This document shows, in pieces, positions 1-11,200 of a stretch of DNA of 64,000 nucleotides. The notes under the pieces were generated by a model. That model saw nothing but the letters and a program-made list of their open reading frames with translations. It searched no databases and was not told the origin of the DNA. The stretch's first letter is position 1. Every line of letters begins with the position of its first letter. Position numbers and translations under genes: made by a program. The stretch comes from Chamaecrista fasciculata (lineage: Eukaryota; Streptophyta; Magnoliopsida; Fabales; Fabaceae), in contig QANZ01033976.1 of assembly GCA_003254925.1 (NCBI GenBank), positions 40,482-104,481 of the forward strand, in the 5' to 3' direction.

Positions 1-425
1 TCAGTGAAGCCTGCTTCTATGAACCAACTACTCTTGTTGTATACTAGAGGCATTAAGAGTCAGATTATACCCCCACATTTCTGCTATTAACGACGTTTTT
101 GCGCGTTACAACGACCATACGCGTGCCTGTTTCATAATAAATGCTCTAGAGATTTTGCCAGAATCTCATAGGAGCGCCCCACTCCACATTCATCGAGGTA
201 GTTTCAATAAAGTGTATCTGCACTTATACACGATCCCGTAGGAATATGAAATCATTAAGTACCTATGTACAACCTCACCAAAAATGCAGTATAGCACTAT
301 CACACACCATAGGAAGGGATATATTAATTTAGTGCTACCAGAATTAACAGACGACTTGTTCTTCCCATTGAACCTTATTCATGGGATCACCAATCACAAA
401 GGTTGGGTTGCCATCGTGGTTAATT

Positions 426-2930
426 TCAAGTTGGTTTAAATCTCATTCCCTTCGATATTTCAAAAATTTGTTTCCTCCCAAGAGGCTTCGTTAACGGATC
501 CGCAAGATTCACACTTGATTTTACATAATCAATTGAGATTGCACAATCTTTTAGCAGCTGCCTCACAATATTATGTCTCAATTGAATATGTCTGTTTTTG
601 CCATTAAAGGTCTTATTTTTAGCCGTAGCTATCGCTGATTGGCTATCACAGTGTAATGAAATGGATGGAATTGGTTTGTCACCTAATGGGATATTTGCTA
701 AGAAGTTTTCCCACCACTCAGCCTCAGTTCCAGCCTACTCCAAAGCAACAAACTCAAAATCCCTTAAGGATTTAGTTATAAAGCTTTGCTTGGCTGACAT
801 CCATGTGACAACACCACCACCAAACATAAACACATAGCCATTAGTGGATTTTGTCTCATCTGAATTTGAAATCCAGTTAACATCACTATATCCTTCTAAT
901 ACAGCGGGAAATCCACTATATAGTATACCATAGTTTATGGCACCTCTCAAATATTTTAATTTTACCAAGGCCTCCCAACATTCATTGTTTGGACAATGAG
1001 TATATCTGCTCAATCTACACACAGCATAAGCTATGTTAGGCCTGGTATAATTCATTAAATACAACAGACTCTCAATAATCTGTGCATATTTAGATTGAGC
1101 CACAAGATCTCCTCTATTTTTCTTTAATTGCACACTAGAATAATAAGGAGTACTCACAGGAGATCTATCATATTGTTCAAACTTTCTCAGAATCGTCTCA
1201 ATATAAAGTTCTTGAGAAAGTAAGATACAATTTCCATTCCTTATGATTTTAACACCAAAAAACAGTTTTGCTTCACCCATATCTTTCATATCAAAATTAG
1301 AAGCAAGAAAAGATTTTATTTCAAGTATAATACACATACTTGTACCACAAATTATCATGTCATCCACATACAAGCATATAATAACACAATCATCATTTAC
1401 AACTTTATTGTAAACACATCTTTCAACTTCAACAGGAGAGAAATTACCACTTAACAAAACTTTATCAAATTTTTCATGTCATTGTTTGGGTTCTTGTTTT
1501 AAACCAAACAACGACTTCACTAATTTACATACTTTATTCTCTTGACCAGGAACACTACACCCTTTGGGTTATACCATATAAATTTCTTTTCCATCTAAAT
1601 CACCATTTAGATAAAACAGTTTTCACATTCATTTAATGAATAAAAAGATTGTGAATTGATGCTAAAGCAATCAAAATTCGCACAGAAAAAATTCTGGTCA
1701 CAAGAGACAAGGTATTAAAATAATCAATATTTTCTTTTGTATATAGCCTTTAGCTACCAACCTCGCTTTATATTTATCTATAAAATCATAGGAAAAAGTT
1801 TCCTTTTAAAAACTCATTTACAACCCATTGGTTTTGCTCCCTAAGGCAAATCAACTAATACTCATGTTTTATTCTTATTTAAATAACCAATCTCAGCTTT
1901 AAAAGCTTCTCCCCATTTATTAGCATCATGAGAAGAAACAACTTCATAAAAATTTCTAGGCTCATCTTCAACTAGAAAAGTATGAAAGTCATCTCCAAAA
2001 GATTTTTCTTTTCTATCACTTTTGCTTCTTCTCAAATTTTCATTCAAATCATCATTTCCTAAAATGGAAGACGAAGCAAAAGAGGTCTCAAAATTTCTAG
2101 GAATATGCTCAACTATCAAAGGAAAAATATTTTCAAAAAATTTGCATCATTTGTCTCAATAATTGTGTTTTGATTCAAAACACCACTTCTTAAAATTAAG
2201 AATCTATATGCAACACCATTTTGAGCATAACCAATAAAAACACAGTCAGCAGTTTTAGAAGCCAATTTTCTCTTTTAAAAATAGGTAATAAAACTTTAAT
2301 AAGACGTCAGAGCTAACAAGCAAAACACCCATCAATTCTTTCCAAATAAACAATTTATAGGATGAAATTTTTAATTTCCACATTAAAAAGAACTTGCCAA
2401 AAACCATAAATGACATATACGAACTCATCTATAATGTTAATTCATTTTATGATAAAAATAAAAGAATATAACAAACAAATAACCAAATGAATTTGCTTAA
2501 TCCCAGTTTTCAATAACAGAGCAACAGAAAATAAATTTGCTCACACAATAGATATATACAGAACATCATTTAGTTGCAAACTCTTTCCCGTTGTGAGCTT
2601 AATCACAACTTTTCCTAGAACCTTTGTAGTTCCGGAATCAACAAGATAGATTTTATCATCCCCTTTTTTCAAAGGAGGAATGCAGTTCTTTATTAGAATA
2701 AATGTGCCTTGTAGCACCACAATCTATCACCCATTTTTCATATCATATATGACTGAAAAATCAGAGAGCATTGCAATAATAATTTTATTATTATTGTTAT
2801 CATCTTTATAAACCAAATTTTTAGTTGATTTAAGAGGATTATCACACTTTTCATAATTTTCCCGAGCTCTCATTAAATATTGCAATTTATGATGTTCTAA
2901 TATATCACACATAAAACAATTATATTTCAT
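426..2930 (-). pseudogene. Decayed Copia (Ty1) retrotransposon polyprotein
   Basis: Minus-strand remains of a Copia gag-pol polyprotein. In order of translation: a protease-like segment near 2745-2715 with the core DCGATRHI (normally DSGAT), reached only after a frame change; pre-integrase text near 2640-2580 with LVDSGTTK and LQLNDVLYI; the start of the reverse transcriptase region at 2119-1862 (typical W-EAF-AEI-L spacing); the RT core at 1457-735 with the catalytic YVDDM motif; then RNase H with HCDSQSAI and LADPLTKPL, ending at a stop at 426-428. A TAG at 735-737 interrupts an otherwise continuous RT-RNase H frame, and 1458-1861 is shifted and broken. Copia domain order (PR-INT-RT-RH) is seen directly. 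The element cannot be autonomous. Confidence 0.9.
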
Positions 2931-3096
2931 ATAATATTGGGATTAAACTCAATGAATTTGTAATCAGATTGCCCACAATTTTTATCGTAAAAATAAATCA
3001 ACTCACAACATACCTCATGAAGAACAATTTAAATTCTACTATGTGTGTACCATTTTAATAGTACTGCGATATTGCTCCTTAGTCATTCCACCTTTA

Positions 3097-3674
3097 CTAG
3101 TTATGCCAATTATTTATATTAATAAATATATTAACATACCTCTTGTAGAATTTAATTCTACATCCAACAAATTGACCTCCAATTAAATACTTTTCTTTCC
3201 ACACACCTGTATCTACCACGCTTTCCTTTTGCCAAACAACGTCACACACGAGCAGCAAACCATATCTCATTGTTCCGCCTCCCATCGCGTACAATTGGTT
3301 CATCATCGCCGTCTGAATCAGACTCCGTATGTAACTCTCCACCTTCGCCGGCTTCGATGGATTCATCACGTTCTCTAATCCGACGGTGTGCCATGACGGG
3401 CTAGTCATCACGTTTCCGACCTACGCCTCCAAATGGCTCTCGACCTCTCCGACCCATACGACGTCGTCTTCCAAAACAAAACCCTAACTCTATTCAACGA
3501 ATCCTCATCTTTGCCGCCGGGATGAAGAAGCAATTTAGTATAGATTGTATTTGAGAAGAATTTGGACAGAGGACTTGATGGCAATGACCAATCCAGTTCG
3601 CCGATCAGATCCTCATCTATTACGTTTTCCCAATCCATGGCTTCGATTCTTCTCCTCTGCGATGCAAAACCCAC
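3097..3674 (-). other. Unassigned GC-richer segment inside the Copia region
   Basis: This stretch, between the Copia pol remains and a possible 5' LTR, is clearly richer in G and C than its surroundings. It has two long minus-strand open frames: 3674-3408 begins near MDWENVIDEDLIGELDW, and 3411-3097 contains PSWHTVGLENVMNPSKP. The plus strand also has an open stretch from about 3433 (MALDLSDPYDVVFQNKTL). I do not recognise the protein on either strand, and it does not look like a Copia gag. It may be a captured piece of host gene or an unusual leader region; the coding strand is undecided. Confidence 0.3.
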
Positions 3675-3865
3675 TATCGCTTCAGATTATTGGGGATTTC
3701 TCACGATAATTTCGAGTCGCATCTTTAGGACACTGTCTTAAAGAGATATTTCGGTATCCCACTGATTAGAAACCGGCACTCTTACACGATTTAACGAAAT
3801 CTTCCTCAATGTCACACAAAGAGTGATACAGAATAGCAAAAGGAAATTTAGAGACTCTGATACAA

Positions 3866-4080
3866 AAGAGAGAGGCTACTCTTTTTAGAAACCAGGGTTC
3901 CCAAGTATATATATAATAGGTCTAATAAAATATTTATTTAATTATAATAATTAATAAAATATTTATTAATTATAATAATAAATAAAATAATATAACAAAA
4001 ATAACCTGAACCCTCATATCTCTTTTGTGTAGGCAATGTGGGCTTATTTTACACACTCAATATTAGACTTAGGTCCAACA
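3866..4080 (-). repeat. Possible 5' LTR of the Copia element
   Basis: Read on the minus strand, the segment starts TGTTGGACC at 4080. It is followed, near 3863-3851, by a primer-binding-like sequence (TGTATCAGAGTC) resembling the initiator-Met tRNA complement used by plant Copia elements. A matching second LTR is not visible at the other end of the element (before position 426), so boundaries are inferred only. Confidence 0.3.
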
Positions 4081-4264
4081 ATAAGTAGGGGTTGCTATGA
4101 AAGGAAGTAAACTAACTAAGGACCAAATCTTTATTTTAACCAAACACCTTTACTTTTCTCTTCTCATGAACGCCATAAGGGAAAGAATGAATCATCGAAG
4201 AAAATGAGTCATTTTGAGTCATTGATATATACGTTAACATGCATTGAAAGCACATAATTGATCT

Positions 4265-4777
4265 ATTACAAACATTTATACTATGGTTTCTTACTTTGAC
4301 AGGGTGCAAATATCTAAGTTTTATAATCTTAAATACTTTTTCATCACAAGTTGAAGCACTTGAATCAAGTGATCACTACTTGTTTACTTTTCCTAACACT
4401 GCTATGATTGTCTGACATGTGATGTATATCCTGTCCTGCAACCCTAATTTTTTTTTCTCAAATAGATTAATGGTATTGTTATGAAATGATGCATTGCTTT
4501 CTTTTTTCCTTTCTAACACCCTCTCTCTTTCTTGAGTTCGTGTGCACGTGCTCCTTGAGTATGCTAATATCTCTATCTTGTGACTATTGTTCCTGCTAGT
4601 TTTTCTTTCTCTCTCCATTCCTTTTATCAAGGAACACATACACATAATTGACGTATTGAGCTCTTGCCTGTGCTTAAATGTTTATAAAAATGATGGTTAT
4701 AAAAATGATGGACAGGGTCATCCTTGGTTATCAATACTTCATGGAAAAATCCTTCCAGTGAATGACATGTTGGTTAA
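4265..4777 (+). pseudogene. Duplicated fragment of TPP2 intron 3 and exon 4
   Basis: This 0.5-kb stretch closely matches 9999-10490 of the TPP2 gene, that is, the 3' part of intron 3 plus the first 60 or so bases of exon 4. It keeps the splice acceptor context (gacagGGTCATCC) and the reading [11 protein letters not shown], but the Trp codon of the EWHVGY motif is TGA here. It also has a short internal duplication (ataaaaatgatgg twice) just before the exon. Homology stops abruptly within the exon. It is a local segmental duplicate rather than a retrocopy, because intron sequence is included. Confidence 0.85.
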
Positions 4778-5430
4778 GGCAAATTAAAACTTTTCCTTCT
4801 TTTCAGTTTAAGATATTAGAGAGAACCACTCTTTTCCTTGAGCTCTTTAGAACATGCTTTCTTTTACTATACTTTAAGTCCTATTGTATTACCCATTTTT
4901 TACTCAAGTGCTTTACTTCTTCCCTATTAAGATCATCCCGGGGACTGTTTCTTATTATTTGCTCTAATATTATTGTTGTTTATATTTATTATTATTTTAC
5001 TCTATTTCTCCTGTTTTTCTCTGGACCTCCAAACTTGAATCTACCCGTTCCCGGAACAACCTATTTAACATTACAATTCGCAATAAAAAAATGATATCAT
5101 GGCGAATTGAAGTGCTAAAAGGAATGATAAGACCTTATAAATATACACCACCAAGTACATTTAGCCATATGTGTTTAGCTAGTGAGTGACACTTGTTAAG
5201 AAACAATAAATACCAATATTTTAGTAAATTAACCCGATTAACTGATTAAGGGCTCGGGTTATTGAGTCATTGATTCAACCGTCGTGTCAATAGAGTCAAT
5301 TATTAAACCGTTGAAATTAATATATATATATATATATATCAAAGTTTCAAACAACAATTTTAATTTATAAATTTAAAGAACTTAAATAATATTTTGAATT
5401 CTTCAACCCTTTTTCTAAGGGGCTGTGTAT
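4778..5430. other. Intergenic, no gene recognised
   Basis: AT-rich DNA after the TPP2-like duplicate. A 110-codon open frame (4762-5094, plus strand) has no recognisable domain and a composition typical of chance frames. A short (ta)n run lies at about 5321-5338. Confidence 0.5.
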
Positions 5431-6178
5431 TAAGGAGGTGTTTGGTACACGGATTGAAAAAATAGTCCTGGGATTATGAGCTCCGGACTAGAGTAATCCC
5501 GCGTTTGGTATGAGGATTGGAAAATTAGTCCCGGAAATATTGTATTCCCAGGAATATGATAATTTCCTAAAATAACTATTTTCTAATCCCACCTTAGGGG
5601 GTGGGATTAGTCTAATCCCATGACATGGGATTATTTTTCCCATCCAAAATTACTTTATTACCCCTAATAAATTTTCTCTAATTAATTAATTCTTTCTCTA
5701 CAAACCCCGGTCACTTTTCATTTTTGTCATTTTACAACTCTTTGTTGAGTGAGACTTTTTTAGACAATTTTATTATGTTGAGAATTATGGACATTGTGTT
5801 ATGAAATAGTATTTTTCTCATGAATCTATTAATGTTATTTAAAAATTTTAATTATGATATAATTATTTCTTTATGATGTAGTATCTTTCTCATGAATTGT
5901 TTTGAAGAATTTCTACATTTGATAAACTATTGGTTGGTTGAGAATAAAAAGTCAAGGGCATATTAGTAAAAGTATTAAACATTCCCAGGAATATCAAAGT
6001 TGAACCAAACATAAGATTGTAACATTCCTAGGAATATTGCAAAATAATCCTAGGATTATTTTAACTCATCCAAACAGACATTTTTGTAATCCTGGGAATC
6101 TTATTCCTGGGAATCACATTCCCAGGAATGTGATTCCCAGGATTGAAAAAATAATCCGTGTACCAAACGCCCCCTAAT
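5430..6178. mobile_element. MITE with long terminal inverted repeats
   Basis: The left end reads gtgtttggtacacggatt and the right end is its near complement (aatccgtgtaccaaacgc), with further inverted matches inward built from repeated CCCAGGAAT/ATTCCTGGG units. There is no coding capacity. TIR sequence and size suggest a PIF/Harbinger-type MITE, but I could not define a clean 3-bp target duplication, so the superfamily is tentative. Confidence 0.65.
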
Positions 6179-6911
6179 AGTATTAGATAAGAGCTAATGA
6201 GTATATTTTCTAATTTGAAGAGATTCCTATATTAAAAGTGTCTAGTTGTAGTATATAAATAATTTTTCTTATCACGTAAGAATAAATATAAAAAACTTTC
6301 TATATGAAGTCTTATTGTTTCTTAAAGTTATCTGTAATTTTTCAATATATATAAGTAATTACTCTTTTAAAATCATATTTTTGGACAACTTTTGAAGATA
6401 GTAATTGATAACGTTTAGGTCTTTCTTTTGTCTCATTTTTACTATTTTATTTTTCTAACAATAGTAGTGATATGGTCCTCACCCCCATATTGGAAGACAC
6501 ATACAACACACTCAATAAATTACTTGTAAATATCGATATTGTAGCATATTTATAAACACTCTATATACTCTTTAAACCTTATACTTTTGCCATTTTCCTT
6601 TATTACAAAAGGTGCTTCAACTCTCCGTAAATCATTCTTAAATAAATTTATTTAAACGAATTCTAATTGAACAGTATAATAACCAAAATATTGAGATATA
6701 ACTTTCCACAAAAAAAAAAAATATTGAGATATAACTTAAAAATATTAAAAAAAATAAAGATTGACTAGATATTTTCATAAAAAAATTTCTAATAATGGGA
6801 CGTAATCGAATCATTCTCAAAATATAAAAAAACATAATTAATAATTAATGATAAATCATAAATGATGAAATTGAATATCACCTCAAATTTAAGGATTAAA
6901 AGAGTATTTTT
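6179..6911. other. Intergenic AT-rich stretch
   Basis: No gene or domain recognised. It contains a short direct repeat (atattgagatataactt, near 6690 and 6720) and A/T homopolymers. Nothing else is supportable. Confidence 0.4.
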
Positions 6912-7396
6912 TGGGTCAACTTTATATTGGTTCCAATTTTCAAATATATCGACGTAGATTTTAAATTAGTCCCAAATGTTTCATCTACTTCAAATTAATT
7001 TGATATATTTTCATAATTTCTTAAATTAGTCCCAAACTATTAATGAATGTGATCATGCATATTTCGGTTCAAGTTCAAATGCTACAAATTGAAATTTACG
7101 AATTGCTTCTGACAAGTATTTTTTTTTATTTAGTTGAGACCGTCAACAAACGAGGTCAAATTAGATTTTGAAAGTAAACTGCTCGTTTCACAATTAAATG
7201 AGTGAAATGATCACATCTCTCTCGTTTCAAACCCAAATTTGGTGATTTCGAATCTGTGTATTAACTTTCGAAGAGACTATTAAATAACTAATCTGAAATA
7301 TTATGAAAACATCTAAGACTAATATGAAACAAATGAAACATTTAGAACCAATTTGAAATCTAACCCATATATTTAGGACCAATTTGAGGCTTGGAC
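6912..7396. mobile_element. Mutator-like inverted-repeat element
   Basis: The ends are inverted relative to each other: GGGTCAACTTTATATTGGTTCC on the left, and on the right ggaccaatttgaggcttgg with inner matches such as atgaaacatttag. The centre holds a palindromic core (ctcgtttca... with gaagag/actcttc-like arms) that recurs in several other elements of this window. Non-coding. Boundaries are approximate to a few bases. Confidence 0.55.
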
Positions 7397-7412
7397 ATTT
7401 TTGTTTTTCTTT

Positions 7413-7949
7413 GGTTAAAGCGTCAATTTGGTCCTAAATGTATGCCCTAATGTTCATTTAGGTCCATTATGTTTCAAAATGTTCAAATTGGTCCTAAATG
7501 TTTACAAAATGTTTCATTTTGGTCCCAACTAATGAATATGGCTTGTTTCAAGTTCAAACATGAAGAGTTTGGAGCTATGTATTGTTCTCGAAGAGTACTT
7601 TCTCAATTTAGTTGGGGCCATCAGCAAATGACGCAAATCGGTCCTAAAAGTAGGCATTTCGTTTTATGGTCAAATAAGCAAAGTTAATTATATTTCTCTC
7701 GTTTCAAATTCGATTGCCACGAATTCAGAGCTATGAGTTCCTCTTAACAAGTACTTTGAAATTGAAATGAGAGACGAGGGAAATATGACCAAATTCAATA
7801 GTTTGGGACCAAAATGAAACATTTTACCAATATTTAGGATCAAAATGAATCATTTTGCTAACATTTAGGACCAATTTGAATATCTTGAAACATAATGGAC
7901 CAAAATGTACATTATGACATACATTTAGGACCAAAATAAACCTTTGACC
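7413..7949. mobile_element. Mutator-like MITE with ~150-bp TIRs
   Basis: Left arm (GGTTAAAG... with repeated tttggtcctaaatgt) and right arm (acatttaggacca... ctttgacc) are long imperfect inverted repeats of about 150 bp. Flanking 9-mers are tttttcttt (7404-7412) and tttttcttc (7950-7958), 8 of 9 identical, as expected for a Mutator-type target duplication. It sits about 260 bp upstream of the TPP2 start and is non-coding; the open frames here are part of the repeat. Confidence 0.7.
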
Positions 7950-8207
7950 TTTTTCTTCTGTTTTGTTGGTAAATCCCACTTTTGTAATAAAGATACAGTG
8001 AGATGACCAATGATGTAATTTCACAAACAACTCAAACCAAACCACCCACACCATATCCATCTATCCACACCACCTGTCAAACAAAAGCCCTATACACACC
8101 CACATTGCACAACCTCACTCATCAGTCACCACCTTCACCTCCTCCCTCTGAAATTACCAAAACACCCTCACAATAAAAAATCTACCCTCTGTATCCCCAT
8201 CATCATC

Positions 8208-11200
8208 ATGCAAAACCAAAACACTTGTTTTTTCTGTACACGTTTTCCCACACTCCTTCCTCCTCCTTCTTCTTCTTCATCTTCTTCGTTTTCTTCTCCA
8301 TTTCTCTCTCTCATCACCAGCAAGAAGTGGAAGAAGCAACAACACAGACACTCTCAAACGACAACGTGGAATCATCGGCGCAATCGGTTCCTTCTCAAGG
8401 CAATGCCTGCTTCTTCTTCTTCCATCACATCTGGCTGCGGCGATACTGAGATTGGCGTTACTAATAATAATAATAATAACAACAATAATAACAACAATGG
8501 GTCTGTTCGGAATTTCAAGCTGAACGAGTCCACCTTCTTGGCTTCACTCATGCCCAAGAAGGAGATTGGCGTTGATCGCTTCCTTGAGGCTCACCCGGAC
8601 TACGATGGCCGCGGTGTAGTCATTGCTATCTTCGGTATCATCTCAATCTCTCTCTCTCCTTTTCGCTCATCACTCTCACTGCGTTGACTTCGAATCGCGA
8701 TTTGTTGGTTTAGTTTTGCATTTTGTTATCTGAATCTGAATGCGGAGGGAAATATAAGGAGAATGGTAAAGAGGGTTAGGGTGGGTTTTGTGAGCTAAAT
8801 TTGAGGCTGAATTGTTTGGTATACGATTCTTTAAAAATGTATTTTCAAAATTTATGAGGATTCGGAGGGATTGTTTAGAATTTTCTCTGATCTGTTTTTC
8901 TAATTAGTATTTAGAAGGAAGTGATAGTTGTTAATGATGTAAAGTGCAAACGGATGAGCTGATAACAAGTGTTAACTATAGAATTAAAAATTAGGAAGTT
9001 GTTCAACACAGAATCAGTTGAAATGAAGATGTTGGGCCAATTATTATTAGTGACACTTTTTGTCTATGACTACTGAGATTTATTGTTATTGAGCTTTCAT
9101 TTGGTCTAACTCCTTCCATGCTTCTGATTTGTTCTTTCATAGTACTTTGAAGGTAGCCTTGGTTCTTATTAATCAATTACAAACTTTACATATGGGTAGA
9201 TTCAGTCACAATCTTCATGATACCTATGTGATCTGCTGATACTGAGAAGTTTTGTATATTAGTATTATAACTGCTTATATTTTGATATGTCTTGGTGCTA
9301 GGCTGTAATTGGTACTTGTTCATATGACAACTATGCTGATCAGTAATATTTGCACTTTTTTAGATTCTGGTGTAGATCCAGCTGCTGCTGGATTACTGGT
9401 TACCTCAGAGGGGAAACCAAAATTTCTTGACGTCCTTGATTGGTAAGTGGAAGACTACTTGATGTTGGATTTTTCTCTGTTTGATCTCTAAAATGTTTTC
9501 TGGTTTACCAATAAATATCCGATGCCTTTCCTTTCAGCACTGGGAGTGGTGATATTGATACCTCAAAGGTGGTGAAGGCTGATGCTGATGGTCGTATTAG
9601 TGGGGCATCAGGTTAGTGCTTGGGAGTGTTCATTTGTCTGTAATTTAAAAAAGATGTCAATATGTTGGAAGATATTTTGCATTTTCAGACTTTCTTCACT
9701 AGACTGTACTCTGTAGTAATTGCTAATAGCTGAGAAGTGAGAAGGTTGTTATTTTTTAGAGGGACAGAATATTAAGTGACCAACTACAAGAATAAAGATG
9801 TTTCTAATTTTCATGGTTTAGGCTTTGTTCAATAGATTGTAGTAATTGCACGTGTAAAAGGAGGTATTTGTACAAGATAACTTATGAATCTTATCATGCT
9901 CATCATGCTTTTAGCTGCTTATTCTTAAACCACTTCTTTATTGAATTGCTGAAGAGACTATCTATAGGTTTATGCAGATCTCATCTCTCAAGAATCTGTT
10001 ACAAACATTTATACCATGGTTCCTTTGACAGTGTGCAAATATCTAAGTTTTATAATCTTAGATACTTTTTCATCACAAGTTGAAGCACCTAAATCAAGTG
10101 ATCACTACTTGTTTACTTTTCCTAATACTGCTATGATTGTCTGACATGTTATGTATATCCTGTCCAACAACACTAATTTTTTTTCTCAAATAGATTCATG
10201 GTATTGTTATGAAATGATGCATTGCTTTCTTTTTTCCTTTCTAGCCCCCCTCTCTTTTTCTTGAGTTAGTGTGCATGTGCTCCATAAGTATGCTAATATC
10301 TCTATCTTGTGATTGTTGTTCCTGTTAGTTTTTCTTTCTTTCTTCAGTCCTTTTATCATGGAACACAAACACATAATTGACGTATTGAGCTCTTGCCTGT
10401 GCTTAAATGTTTATAAAAATGACGGACAGGGTCATCCTTGGTTATCAATACTTCGTGGAAAAATCCTTCTGGTGAATGGCATGTTGGTTATAAATTGGTT
10501 TATGAACTTTTCACTGACACATTGACTAATCGTTTAAAGGTAATATTTTTGTTTTTTGGCAATAAGTTAATTACACCTTGGACCTCATATGTATGGTTAA
10601 TAGATGCAGTATGACTTATTCTCTGATATATTTTTCGTTTGCAGAAAGAAAGAAAGAAAAAATGGGATGAGAAAAACCAGGAGGAAATTGCTAAGGCAGT
10701 GAAAGAACTTGAAGATTTTGACAAGGTTTTTGGAAAGTTTGTTTGATCCTGCTTACATATGCTAGTGCCTCAAATTGTATATAACATAGTCATGACTCTT
10801 TTAACAATTGATGTAGTACAGATAAATTAATACAGAATTACAGAGGCAAGTTGTTATAGTGTCAATTTGTTATTGATGTATGATTTCTATTTTATCTTAT
10901 TTTATTTTTCATTATTTCTAGTTTCCCTTTCTATTGGCTTGTGTGACAAAATAGGAAAAAAAATGTTCCCTTCTTTTGATGACAGCAGTATTCTCTCTTT
11001 TCATGGTTGATCATGCTACATTTGTAATTTTCTCTTTATGAAAATGTTCATAACGATTGCCCCTTGTTCCTCGTTGAAAACAGAAGGTGAGAAAAAAAGA
11101 GAAAGGAAATGAAAATGAGACCTGTGAAAACAAATTGGCACTATGAGATGCACAATTTCTTTCTTTTTCCCACTATTATACAAAGATGAAATCGTGTATT

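Noticed and set aside
598..837. Plus-strand open frame
   Set aside because: It is antisense to the Copia RNase H region (HCDSQSAI on the minus strand).
4587..5094. Plus-strand open frames near the TPP2-like duplicate
   Set aside because: The first reads the TPP2 duplicate in the wrong frame; the second has no domain and typical AT-rich chance composition.
5430..6178. Firm PIF/Harbinger assignment
   Set aside because: TIRs are clear but the expected identical TWA duplication could not be placed, so the superfamily is left open.
8225..8557. Overlapping frames on both strands in TPP2 exon 1
   Set aside because: Shadows of the real TPP2 frame created by Ser/Asn-rich repeats.
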